A DNA stretch of 64,000 nucleotides from JAOUEA01 sp963825685 (GTDB lineage Bacteria; Actinomycetota; UBA4738; HRBIN12): NCBI GenBank assembly GCA_963825685.1, contig CAWGUD010000009.1, forward strand, positions 62,001 to 126,000, written 5' to 3'. The stretch's first letter is position 1; the number at the start of each line of letters is the position of its first letter. The translations under genes and the position numbers were made by a program. The notes below the pieces were generated by a model that saw only the letters and a list, made by a program, of their open reading frames with translations, had not been told where the DNA came from and made no database searches. Positions 35,261 to 44,081 of this stretch are shown here, piece after piece.

Positions 35261-36223
35261 GTGGCGGCCGTGTGGATCTGGGCCGACGTGGCGCCCGACG
35301 GGGTGGCGTCGGCCGCGCTCGAGCTGCTCACGAAGGCACGCGCCCTCGAGGACGACATCGGCGCCGTGGCGCTGGGACCGGGGGCGATGGGAGCTGCGAG
35401 GACGCTGGGCGAGCACGGCGCCGTACGCGTCTTCGCCTCCGACGACGAGCGTCTGGCCGAGCCTACTTCGAGGGTGGCCGCTCACACATTCGCCACGCTC
35501 GTTGCCGCACACTCCCCCGACCTCGTGCTGTTCCCGTCGTCATATCGAGGGCGTGACGTCGCCGGACGTCTCCAGGCGATCACCGGCTCCACGCTCATGG
35601 CCAACGCCGTCGACCTCCCGTCGACCGATCGGGCACGCGCGGAGATCCTGGGAGGCACCACGATCGTCGACGTCGACCTCGGCGGCCCGGCGCCCCGGCT
35701 CGTGCTGATGCGGCCGCGGTCGTTCGAACCGTCGGCGGTGGGAGGTTCGGCCGAGGTCGTCGACGTCGAGGTGGTCGAGCCGACAGGGTTCGTCCCGACG
35801 CGGGTGCTCAACCGAATCGACGCCGTCGCGGACGGGCCGGGCTTGGAGGACGCGCGGGTCGTGCTCGCCGGGGGACGTGGGCTCGGCGGGCCCGACGGCT
35901 TCCGGCTCCTCGAGGAGCTCGCCGGCGCGATCGGTGGCACCTCGATCGGCGCCTCTCGCGCCGCGGTCGACGCCGGCTGGGTGCCGTACGCGATGCAGAT
36001 CGGACAGACCGGCGCCACCGTGAAGCCTGAGGTCTACCTCGCGGCCGGGATCAGCGGAGCACTACAGCACGCGGTCGGCATGAAGGGCTCGCGCCGCATC
36101 GTCGCGATCACGAAGGACCCTGAGGCCCCGATCCTGAAGATGGCCGACCTGGGTGTCGTGGGCGACCTCTTCCAGGTGCTGCCGGCACTCGTCGAGGAGG
36201 TCCGCCGACGGACCGGGCGCTGA
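35261..36223 (+). CDS. etfA: electron transfer flavoprotein alpha subunit
   Basis: EtfA (320 residues) carries the FAD-binding C-terminal domain: VVLAGGRGLGGPDGFRLLEEL (split; residues ~200-220), GASRAAVDAGWVPYAMQIGQTG (~230-250), KPEVYLAAGISGALQH (~255-270), SRRIVAITKDPEAPI (~275-290) and ADLGVVGDL. The N-terminal domain holds HSPDLVLFPSSYRGRDVAGRL. It starts at GTG directly after the etfB stop and its own stop lies in CTGA, overlapping the reading frame of the membrane dehydrogenase gene. Confidence 0.92.
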   Translation: MAAVWIWADVAPDGVASAALELLTKARALEDDIGAVALGPGAMGAARTLGEHGAVRVFASDDERLAEPTSRVAAHTFATLVAAHSPDLVLFPSSYRGRDVAGRLQAITGSTLMANAVDLPSTDRARAEILGGTTIVDVDLGGPAPRLVLMRPRSFEPSAVGGSAEVVDVEVVEPTGFVPTRVLNRIDAVADGPGLEDARVVLAGGRGLGGPDGFRLLEELAGAIGGTSIGASRAAVDAGWVPYAMQIGQTGATVKPEVYLAAGISGALQHAVGMKGSRRIVAITKDPEAPILKMADLGVVGDLFQVLPALVEEVRRRTGR

Positions 36224-38181
36224 GCGCGACGCTGCTCGTCGCGGTCCTGGCCGCGGCGGTCGCGCTCGCCTGGCGTCGGGCGGCCCCGCGTGTCGCCACG
36301 CTCCGCGCGGCGCGGCCCGACGACCCAGATCGGGCGGGGCCTAAGGGCGACCGCACCCGGCGTGAGCTCGTCGAGGTGGCGGGCCAGCGGAAGCTCTTCC
36401 AGCGGCTCGTGCCCGGACTCATGCACGCCGCGATCTTCTGGGGCTTCGTCGTGCTGCTGCCCACGATCGCGGAGGCGGCGATCGCGATCGTGGACCCCGA
36501 GGGTCACCTTCCCCTGATCGGCGACACGACCTGGTTCGCGTGGCTGATCGACGTGTTCTCGTTCGCCGTGCTCGCCGGCGTCACGGCGGCCGTCTGGATC
36601 AGGAAGGTGCAGCGCCCCGACCGGTTCCGAGGATCGCACCTCGACGAGGCCGACCGCATCCTGATGATGATCGCGGCGATCGTCGTGTCGCTGCTCCTGT
36701 GGCAGGCGACGCGGGTCGCCCTCGGGTTCACCGACGCTGGGGGGCCCATCTCCGGCTGGCTCGTCGGGCTGGTGGACGGCCTCGACGCGGTCACGCTGGA
36801 GCGAGCCGAGCGCGTGCTCGTCTGGCTGCATCTGCTGCTCGTGCTGGCGTTCCTCGTCTACCTGCCTGGGTCGAAGCATCTGCACATCGTCACCGCGGCG
36901 CCGAACGTGTGGCTCGCGAAGGCGGGCCCGGGCGGGCGGCTCGAACCCCTCCGCATCGATCTCGACGCGCCCGAGGAGGACCTGCGGTTCGGTGCAGCCG
37001 TCGCGACGGACCTCTCCCGGAAGCAGACCCTCGACCTGTTCTCGTGCACGGAGTGCGGACGCTGCCAGGACGTCTGTCCCGCCTGGGCCACCGGCAAGCC
37101 GCTCAGCCCGAAGCTGCTGATCATGGGGCTGCGCGACCATGTGGTCACCGGGCCGCCCGCAGGCGAGGTCGAGTTGCAGCCACTCGTGCCCAACGCGGTC
37201 ACCGACGAGGTCGTGTGGGACTGCGTGACGTGCGGCGCGTGCGTTCGCGAGTGCCCGGTCGACATCGAGCACGTCGACACGATCATCGACCTGCGACGTC
37301 ACCTCGTGATGGCCGACTCGCGGTTCCCGTCGGAAGCTGGCGCCTTGCTGCGTGGGGTCGAGGGTCCCGGTGAGAACCCGTGGGGCCAGCCTGCGAGCGC
37401 CCGCATGGACTGGGCCGAGGGCCTCGACGTGCGCGTGCTGGCACCCGGCGACCCTGCACCCGAGGTGCTCTTCTGGGTGGGGTGCGCCGGCGCGTTCGAC
37501 GAGCGGGCGCGCGAGGCGACCCGCTCGACCGCGCGACTGCTGCAGGCCACCGGCGTCGACATGGCCGTGCTCGGCCGACGGGAATCCTGCACGGGCGATC
37601 CCGCCAGGCGCATGGGGCACGAGTTCCTGTTCCAGACCCTCGCCGAGCGCAACGTCTCGACGCTGAACGATGCGGGCGTGACCACGATCGTCGCGAGCTG
37701 CGCCCACTGCTTCAACACGCTGGCGAACGAGTACCCGGACTACGGCGGCACGTACGAGGTCGTGCACCACTCAGAGCTGCTGGCGAAGCTCGTACGCGAG
37801 GGCAGGCTGCACCCGTCGCGCGACTCCGTCACGGTGACGTATCACGACGCGTGCTACCTCGGCCGGCACAACGGCAACTACGACGCGCCGCGCGAGGTGC
37901 TCGGTGCGGTGACCGGCTCTCTCGAGGAGATGCCCAGGAGCCGCGAGCGTTCGTTCTGCTGCGGCGCGGGCGGCGCCAGGTTCTGGATGGAGGAAGGCGG
38001 CGACGCACGCATCAACGAGACGCGGTTCGCCGAGGCGGCAGCGACCGGAGTCGACGTCGTGGCGACCGCGTGCCCCTTCTGTCTCGTGATGCTCGACGAC
38101 GCCTCGAAGGCCGAAGGATCCGGCCCCGAGGTGGTCGACGTCGCCACCCTGCTGGCCCGCGCGACCCTCGACGAGGCGTGA
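36220..38181 (+). CDS. etfD: membrane-bound ETF dehydrogenase EtfD-like (Fe-S/CCG protein)
   Basis: About 653 residues. An N-terminal helix (LLVAVLAAAVALAW) and further helices to ~240 (FWGFVVLLPTIAEAAIAI; LLLVLAFLVYLP) anchor it; then come two ferredoxin motifs, CTECGRCQDVCP (~275) and CVTCGACVRECP (~333), and two CCG domains (SCAHCFNT, RSFCCGAGG, TACPFC). This is the layout of mycobacterial EtfD, which passes electrons from EtfBA to the quinone pool. The frame is open from the etfA stop, with CTG at 36220 forming a CTGA overlap but no ATG/GTG before GTG 36370; starting at 36370 would delete the first helix. Confidence 0.82.
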   Translation: MSATLLVAVLAAAVALAWRRAAPRVATLRAARPDDPDRAGPKGDRTRRELVEVAGQRKLFQRLVPGLMHAAIFWGFVVLLPTIAEAAIAIVDPEGHLPLIGDTTWFAWLIDVFSFAVLAGVTAAVWIRKVQRPDRFRGSHLDEADRILMMIAAIVVSLLLWQATRVALGFTDAGGPISGWLVGLVDGLDAVTLERAERVLVWLHLLLVLAFLVYLPGSKHLHIVTAAPNVWLAKAGPGGRLEPLRIDLDAPEEDLRFGAAVATDLSRKQTLDLFSCTECGRCQDVCPAWATGKPLSPKLLIMGLRDHVVTGPPAGEVELQPLVPNAVTDEVVWDCVTCGACVRECPVDIEHVDTIIDLRRHLVMADSRFPSEAGALLRGVEGPGENPWGQPASARMDWAEGLDVRVLAPGDPAPEVLFWVGCAGAFDERAREATRSTARLLQATGVDMAVLGRRESCTGDPARRMGHEFLFQTLAERNVSTLNDAGVTTIVASCAHCFNTLANEYPDYGGTYEVVHHSELLAKLVREGRLHPSRDSVTVTYHDACYLGRHNGNYDAPREVLGAVTGSLEEMPRSRERSFCCGAGGARFWMEEGGDARINETRFAEAAATGVDVVATACPFCLVMLDDASKAEGSGPEVVDVATLLARATLDEA

Positions 38182-38235
38182 GGGCGGCACCACGGCGCAC
38201 CCCCTGGTCCCCGCGTACGACGTGGAGATGCCCGC

Positions 38236-38827
38236 GTGTCATTGACTGACCTCGTCGCGCTGGTGCTGTTCGCAGCAGCCGGGTCGGTGTCCCTGGTCCG
38301 AACAACACGCTGCTGCTGGCGTCGGACGTCGGTTCGGGTTCGCCCGCACGATCCCCCACATGATTGGCTCGGCGATCGGCATCGGCGCCCTGATCCTGCT
38401 CGTCGGGCTGGGGATCGGGGCGGCGATCGAGGCGATCCCGGCCGCACAGCTCGTCCTGAAGCTCTTGGGGTCAGCGTACTTCCTCTACCTGGCGTACCGG
38501 ATCGCGAGGGCGTCGGATGTGACCGGGACCGACGTCGCGGCGCCACTCACCGTCCCCCAGGCGGTCGTGTTCCAGTTCGTGAATCCCAAGGGGTGGATCT
38601 TCGTGATCGCGCTCGTCGGCGCGTTCCTGCCACCCGACATGGGACCGGTGGCCGCGAGCGCGCTCGTCGCCACGGTCGTGGCCGTCGTCGTCCTCGCTGC
38701 GGCCGCCGTGTGGGCTCTCGGCGGCGCCGCGCTCAGCTCGATCCTCGGGGACGACCGCTCACGCCGGGCCGTGACCGTCGCGCTCGCCGTGCTGATGGTT
38801 GCGTCGGTCGCCTTCCTCTGGATCTGA
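38236..38827 (+). CDS. LysE-family exporter (frameshifted)
   Basis: The family N-terminus is recognisable as SVSPGPNN (proline-glycine-proline turn) once a missing C is restored in TCCCTGGTCCG near 38290; a second shift near 38330 restores RFGFARTIPHMIGSAIGIG. Then follow helices with LKLLGSAYFLYLAYRIAR (residues ~75-92) and VVFQFVNPKGWIFVIAL (~112-128). LysE/RhtB proteins export amino acids or similar compounds. Corrected length is about 197 residues. GTG 38236 is the first plausible start. It follows etfD by 54 bases but has no clear tie to it. Confidence 0.75.
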
Positions 38828-38837
38828 TCGGCCCCGC

Positions 38838-39621
38838 CTAGGTCGAGGCGAGCTGCGGGCCGTGAAGCCCTAGCCAGGCCGCATCCTCCTCGACCTTCGC
38901 CAGGTCGCCTTGTCTGAGGAACGTCGCCCAGGGCTCGCGGCCCTCGGCTCCCCATGTCACGTTCCGCTCGCGCTCCCGAGGAGATCCGTGCACTCACTGC
39001 GGCGACGACCTCAGCGGAGCCCACACCCCCGTAGACCTCGCAGAGCAGCGCGAGGCGGGCGGCCCTTGGTACCGGGTCCTGGAAGCCAGCGCTGCGAGCC
39101 CACCCATCGGTATGGAACGGGATCAGATGCAGAGCGAGGAATGCAAGGTCCTCTACCGGACGACCCGGCTCTGCCATGTCCCAATCGACCACGCCGACGA
39201 GTTCGTCCCCGCGCCAGACGGTATTCCATGGGGCGAGGTCTCCATGGCAGACGATCTCCCCAGGACCGACCGGCCGGTCTCCAGAGCGCCAGCACGCCTC
39301 AGGTCCTGGATCGAACCCCCGGAGCGCATCATGGATCCGCCGCATCGCCCGTCCCAGGATCTCGATGCCCTCCTCGCGGATGAGGGGATCCGACCACGGC
39401 TTGATCGGCACATCACCTTCGATCCAAGTCAAGATCTCGCGCCCATCCTCATCGACGCCCAGAGGTTGAGGGGAGAGGTCGATACCCACGTCCCTCAGAT
39501 GCCGTAGCGTCGCGTGGATCGTGGGGGTCCACGGACCAGCCGGCTTCCTCACCGTCTCGCCGACACGGACCGCCCCGATCGCACCGGGGAGCCAGACCTC
39601 CTCGGTCGGGTCGTCGGTCAG
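38838..39621 (-). CDS. aminoglycoside phosphotransferase-like kinase (APH family), frameshifted
   Basis: The protein-kinase-like fold shows VCHGDLAPWNTVWRGDEL (Brenner motif with catalytic Asp, residues ~127-144) and VGVVDWDMAEPGRPVEDLAFLAL (metal-binding Asp, ~147-165). APH relatives phosphorylate antibiotics, choline, homoserine or other small hydroxyl compounds; nothing marks a specific substrate. A one-base insertion near 38950 shifts the C-terminus, which continues as EPWATFLRQGDLAKVEEDAAWLG. No ATG or GTG precedes the N-terminus; CTG 39621 overlaps the acyl-CoA dehydrogenase stop as CTGA, otherwise GTG near 39551 would cut the N-lobe. Confidence 0.75.
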
Positions 39622-40790
39622 ACGAACGCGCGGTGGCCCGTCAGGAGTCCTCCGATCACGAGCGTGTGCACCTCTTCGGTGCCCTCGTAGGTGATCACCG
39701 ACTCGAGGTTCGTCATGTGGCGCATGATCGGGTATTCGAGCGTGATGCCGTTCGCGCCGAGGATGCCTCGTGACGTGCGGGCAACCGCCAGCGCCTCGCG
39801 GGTGTTGTTGAGCTTCCCGATCGAGACGTGCTCGGGGCGCAGCCGCCCCTCGTCCTTCATGCGCCCGAGGTGGTAGGCCAGCAGCGAGCCCTTCTCGATC
39901 TCGAGCGCCATGTCGGCGAGCTTCTTCTGGGTGAGCTGGAACGCACCGATCGGTTTGCCGAACTGCACTCGTTCCTTGGAGTAGTTCAGGGCTGCCTCGA
40001 AGCACGCCCGCGCCGCGCCCATCACGCCCCAGACGATGCCGTAACGAGCCTCGTTGAGGCATGACAGCGGGCCCGTGAGACCTTCGACCCCGGGAAGCAT
40101 CGCGCCCCCGGGGAGACGCACGTCGTCCATCACGAGCTCGCTCGTCACGCTCGCACGCAACGACATCTTCTTGTGGATATCGGGCGCGCTGAATCCGGGC
40201 GAGTCGCACGGCACCGCGAACCCGCGCACGCCGTCGTCGGTGTTGGCCCACACGATCGCCACGTCGCTCACGCTGCCGTTCGTGATCCACATCTTCGTGC
40301 CGGAGAGCACCCAGTCGTCGCCGTCGCGCCGGGCGAACGTCCGCATCGACCCGGGGTCGCTCCCGGAGTCGGGCTCGCTCAGACCGAAACATCCGATCGC
40401 GTCACCGCTCGTCATGCGCGGCAGCCACTCCGCGCGCTGCTCATCGCTGCCGAACGTGAGGATCGCGAACATGGCGAGGGCGCTCTGCACCGACACGAAC
40501 GACCGCAGGCCGGAGTCACCGGCTTCCAGCTCGCGCTCGACCAGTCCGTAGGCCACCGCGTTCAGGCCGAGCATGCCCTCGCCCTTCAACTGCATGCCGA
40601 GGAAGCCCATCTGTCCGAGCTCCTTCGCGAGCTCTCGCGCCGGGAACTCACCCGCCTCGTACCACTCCTCGATCTCGGGCAGGATGCGACCGCGCACCCA
40701 TTCCCTCGCTGTGTCACGTGCGGCCCGTTCGTCGTCGGTGAGCAGGTGGTCGATATCGAGCATGTCGTGGGGGTCGATCGAGGTACTCAT
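39618..40790 (-). CDS. acyl-CoA dehydrogenase, glutaryl-CoA dehydrogenase-like (second copy)
   Basis: A 390-residue FAD enzyme: CFGLSEPDSGSDPGSM (residues ~130-145), SLRASVTSELVMDDVRLP (~215-232), RVQFGKPIGAFQLTQKKLADM (split; ~275-294) and ESVITYEGTEEVHTLVIG (catalytic Glu ~370). It shares most landmark positions with the protein at 14877-16052 but is clearly divergent in its first 60 residues, so these are paralogues with probably different substrates. ATG 40790 lies 6 bases after TACGGT (leaderless). Divergent from the amidotransferase with a 30-base gap. Confidence 0.87.
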   Translation of the reverse strand: MSTSIDPHDMLDIDHLLTDDERAARDTAREWVRGRILPEIEEWYEAGEFPARELAKELGQMGFLGMQLKGEGMLGLNAVAYGLVERELEAGDSGLRSFVSVQSALAMFAILTFGSDEQRAEWLPRMTSGDAIGCFGLSEPDSGSDPGSMRTFARRDGDDWVLSGTKMWITNGSVSDVAIVWANTDDGVRGFAVPCDSPGFSAPDIHKKMSLRASVTSELVMDDVRLPGGAMLPGVEGLTGPLSCLNEARYGIVWGVMGAARACFEAALNYSKERVQFGKPIGAFQLTQKKLADMALEIEKGSLLAYHLGRMKDEGRLRPEHVSIGKLNNTREALAVARTSRGILGANGITLEYPIMRHMTNLESVITYEGTEEVHTLVIGGLLTGHRAFV

Positions 40791-40796
40791 GAGCCG

Positions 40797-40802
40797 ACCG
40801 TA
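40797..40802 (-). promoter_or_regulatory. -10 box, leaderless start
   Basis: TACGGT on the minus strand, 6 bases before ATG 40790. Confidence 0.55.
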
Positions 40803-40807
40803 ACACC

Positions 40808-40813
40808 TAGAAT
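40808..40813 (+). promoter_or_regulatory. -10 box, leaderless start
   Basis: TAGAAT, 7 bases before ATG 40821; the two divergent -10 boxes are only 5 bases apart. Confidence 0.55.
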
Positions 40814-40820
40814 CGCCCCC

Positions 40821-41537
40821 ATGGATCCGATCCTGCTCGTGCGCTGCGACCCGCAGGAGACGTTCGGCATCGCACGCTCGGCGCTCGAGTCCGCCGGAGC
40901 CTCGACGACCATCTGGGAGGCCCTCGACGGAGACCCTCGTCCCGATCTCGACGGCATCTCGGGGGTCGTGCTGTTCGGCAGTTCGTACAACGTCGAGCAC
41001 GCGCAGGAGCAGCCGTTCATCAAAGAAGCCCGCGAGCTGACCCTCGAGGCCCTCGACCGTGACATGCCGTACCTCGGAATCTGTTTCGGAGCGCAGTTAC
41101 TGGCCTGGTCCGTCGACGCCGCGGTGATGAAGGCGCCCGTTCGCGAGGTCGGCTACGAGCCGATCAGACCCACCTCCGCGGCCGACGTCGATGCCCTCGT
41201 GTCCCACTACCGCGACGGCGACCGTGTCTTCCAATGGCACATGGACACCTTCGAGCTGCCCGATGGGGCCACGAAGCTCGCGACCGGAGATCGGGTCACG
41301 AATCAGGCCTACCGCGTGGGCGACCATGCCTGGGGCGTGCAATGGCATCTCGAGATCGACAGCCTGGAGATCGAGATGTGGCTCGGCGCCTTCGAACAGG
41401 CGGACGGCCCGCTCGAGACATCGTGGGGTAAGCCCGCCAGGCAGATCCGCCGCGAGGCCGCTCAGCTGCAGGATCAGCACGAGACCAAGGGACGCGAGGT
41501 GTTCACGAGGTTCGCCGGGCTGGCGGCGTCCGCGTGA
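40821..41537 (+). CDS. class I glutamine amidotransferase-like protein
   Basis: This 238-residue stand-alone GATase domain has the nucleophile elbow YLGICFGAQLLAW (Cys at ~93) and the catalytic His region WGVQWHLEID (~176). VVLFGSSYNVEH near the N-terminus is the usual oxyanion strand. Stand-alone members hydrolyse glutamine or gamma-glutamyl amides; GMP-synthase-like and gamma-glutamyl-cleaving activities are both known. The next gene, overlapping by GTGA, carries another gamma-glutamyl hydrolase domain, so a role in gamma-glutamyl compound turnover is a fair inference. Confidence 0.85.
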   Translation: MDPILLVRCDPQETFGIARSALESAGASTTIWEALDGDPRPDLDGISGVVLFGSSYNVEHAQEQPFIKEARELTLEALDRDMPYLGICFGAQLLAWSVDAAVMKAPVREVGYEPIRPTSAADVDALVSHYRDGDRVFQWHMDTFELPDGATKLATGDRVTNQAYRVGDHAWGVQWHLEIDSLEIEMWLGAFEQADGPLETSWGKPARQIRREAAQLQDQHETKGREVFTRFAGLAASA

Positions 41538-42909
41538 AGACGAGTGGCTCGGGGGCGTCGACGGCGCCTATCGCCCACTCGTCGCCGTCGTCGCGTACCA
41601 CCTCGCCGATGACCGTGTCGCCCGCTGGCCCGATGGCGGCTACGGAGTGCCGGGCCCGTACATCGATGCGCTCCGACGTTCGGGGGCCCGCACCGCGATC
41701 GTCTCGCCGGGCGAGCTCGGCACCCCCGAGGAGATCCTCGAACCCTACGACGGGCTCCTCCTGGTCGGCGGGGGTGACGTCGACCCCGCCCGGTACGGAG
41801 CCGTGCCCGACGTGGAGCACAACTACGGGGTGGAGTCCGATCGCGATGCCTTCGAGACCGACCTCCTGTTGACCGCCGAACGCATCCGGATCCCAGTGCT
41901 GTGCATCTGTCGCGGCATGCAGGTGATGAACGTCGCCCACGGCGGCACGCTGGATCAGCACCTGCCGGACCGGCCTGAGCTGCTCGAGCACGGCGTGCCG
42001 CTCGAGGGCACCGAGAGGCGCCACGCGGTGACCCCGGAACCGACGTCGTATCTCGCCGCCATCACGAAGTCGGGCGACCTCTCGTGCTCGTCGCATCATC
42101 ACCAGGGCGTCGAGCGGGTCGGCGACCGGTTGCGGGTGGCGGGCCGCAGCCCCGACGGCCTCGTCGAAGCGATCGAGCTCGACGTGGGGCCCACCGTCGA
42201 CCCGACGGTCGAGCCGTGGGTCATCGGCGTGCAATGGCACCCGGAGGAGACCGCCGCGAACGACGCGGCCCAGCAGTCCCTGTTCGACGCGCTCGTGCTG
42301 CTCGCCCGCCTCCATGGCACCCGCGCGAAGCCGGGCGAGTCCGGTGGTCGCGGTCGCGATTACCGCATCGCCGACCCCGATCCGGTCTGGTCCGACCGGT
42401 TCGAGGCCGAGGCGGCCCGCATCATCGGCTCGCTCCTGCCCGATCTGGTCGTTCGGATCGACCACATCGGGTCGACCGCCGTGGAGGGTCTGGCGGCGAA
42501 GCCGATCGTCGACATGCAGCTCTCGCTTTCCGCGATGACGCCTCGAGACGCGTACGTCGAGCCGCTCACCGCCCTCGGCTACCGGTGGGTGCTCGACCCA
42601 TGGGACGTGGAGCACGAGTACTTCAGTCGCGACGTCGACGGCGAGCGATCGTTCCACCTGCACGTCTGCGCGGCCGGCTCGACGTGGGAGCGCCGGCACC
42701 TCGTCTTCCGAGATTGGCTCCGGGCGCACCCCGACGATGCGATGGCCTACGGTGCGCTCAAGCGCGAGCTCGCCGCCGCCCACCCCAATGACACGTTGTC
42801 CTACACCGAGGCCAAGACCGCCTTCATCACCGGCATCGTGGCACGGGCGACGAGGAGCATCCCCGACTCGTCGTCGAACGCGGGTCAAGGAACCGGAACC
42901 GGGGACTAG
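41534..42909 (+). CDS. fusion of PuuD-like gamma-glutamyl hydrolase and GrpB/UPF0157 nucleotidyltransferase-fold domain (frameshifted at start)
   Basis: Residues ~12-270 form a class I amidohydrolase of the gamma-glutamyl-GABA hydrolase type: DGLLLVGGGDVDPARYG, VLCICRGMQVMNVAHGG (nucleophile Cys ~120) and VIGVQWHPEE (His ~235). Residues ~285-440 are a GrpB/UPF0157 domain: IADPDPVWSDRFEAEAARI, DHIGSTAVEGLAAKPIVDMQL, FHLHVC. The two are in one open frame. GTG 41534 overlaps the previous stop; the first seven codons join the main frame only if the five-G run at 41550-41554 is really six. Corrected length is about 458 residues. Confidence 0.82.
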
Positions 42910-43037
42910 CGCGGCGTGGATCGCTCCTGCATAATCCGCGACATCGTGGGGGAGGAACCGAACGTCGCGCGCCTCGAGGCGTGCTCGGGCACCGATCCGT
43001 TCGGACGAACGCTCCGATCGTGGATGACGGCCACCGC
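42910..43037. other. intergenic stretch, no gene seen
   Basis: This 128-base gap holds CATAATCC near 42930, a possible weak -10, and otherwise nothing I can support. Confidence 0.4.
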
Positions 43038-44011
43038 GTGAATCACGTCGCCGCGACGCTGTTCGGCGCCCCGCTGCCCGTCGGCGGCACGATCGGCGTC
43101 TGCTCCCCGAGCGGCCCCTTCTACAATCGCAGCGACATCGAACGGCCCGTCGAGTGGTGGCAGGAGCGCGGGTTCCGCGTGAAGCTCACCGACGGGGCGT
43201 GGGCCCAGGACGACTACGTCGCAGGCTCGCCCCAGCAGCGAGCAGCCGACCTGAACGCGCTGTTCGCCGATCCCGATGTCGACGTGATCCAGGTCTTGTG
43301 GGGCGGCACGGGTGCGATGCAGGTGCTGCCCCACCTCGACTACGGCCTGATCGCGGCGAACCCCAAGGCGCTCATGGGGTATTCCGACATCACGAACCTG
43401 CACATCGCGATCCGCCAACGCACCGGCCTCGCGACGCTGCACGGGCCAGGCCTCGGGTCGATGGGCATCCCCGAGCGGACGGCCTTCACCTGGGACTCGG
43501 CGCTCGATGCCTTCATGAAAGGCGGTGCGGGCCCGGTGCCGCGCGACCCTGACGATCCGTACGTGCGAGCGATCGCGCCGGGGAAGGCCACCGCGCCGCT
43601 CGTGGGCGGCAACCTGTTCACCCTCGTGCACCTGATCGGCACCCCCTTCGATCCCGTGCTCGATGGCGCGATCTTGTTCTTCGAGGAGGTCGACGAACCC
43701 ACCTACATCATCGAGGTCCACCTCGATCAGCTACGGCTCGCGGGCAAGCTCGACGGTATCGTCGGGGTCGTGATCGGGGAGATGAAGGACTGCGGGTGGC
43801 GAGAGGAGCGTCCGCAGACCCCCCGTGACCGCTCGCTCGAGGATGCGTTCGAGCGGCATCTAGCCCCGCTCGGGGTGCCGGTGCTATACAAGCTGCCACT
43901 CGGCCACGGGAAGCACCTCGCGTCGATGCCGCTCGGCGTCACCGCGACCCTCGACGCCGACGCCAGAACGCTGACGATCGACCAACCGGGGGTCGTCTCT
44001 CACATGCGTAA
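43038..44011 (+). CDS. LD-carboxypeptidase (muramoyltetrapeptide carboxypeptidase, S66 family)
   Basis: This serine peptidase removes the terminal D-alanine from cytosolic peptidoglycan tetrapeptides. Visible are GTIGVCSPSGPFYN (residues ~16-30), WGGTGAMQVLPHLD, ALMGYSDITNLHIAI (nucleophile Ser ~118), FFEEVDEPTYII (catalytic Glu ~217) and LPLGHGKHLASMPLG (His ~288), a complete Ser-His-Glu triad. As read, the frame lacks a stop and runs into the binding-protein gene. If the five-G run at 43987-43992 had one more G, the gene would end at TAA 44011, which is the end I give. Next to a peptide ABC importer, suggesting wall-peptide recycling. Confidence 0.8.
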
Positions 44012-44055
44012 GACAGATGGAGACGGCCGGAGTCACGGCCGCGGGACCGATCACG

Positions 44056-44061
44056 TAGGGT
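44056..44061 (+). promoter_or_regulatory. possible -10 box of the ABC importer operon
   Basis: TAGGGT, 20 bases before ATG 44082; a GAGGAGG ribosome site lies between. Confidence 0.4.
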
Positions 44062-44081
44062 GCACGACGAGGAGGCGCGGC

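Noticed and set aside
44015..44045. GC-rich CGGCCG repeats as a terminator after the LD-carboxypeptidase
   Set aside because: Only 6-base self-complementary arms and no U-tract; too weak to list.
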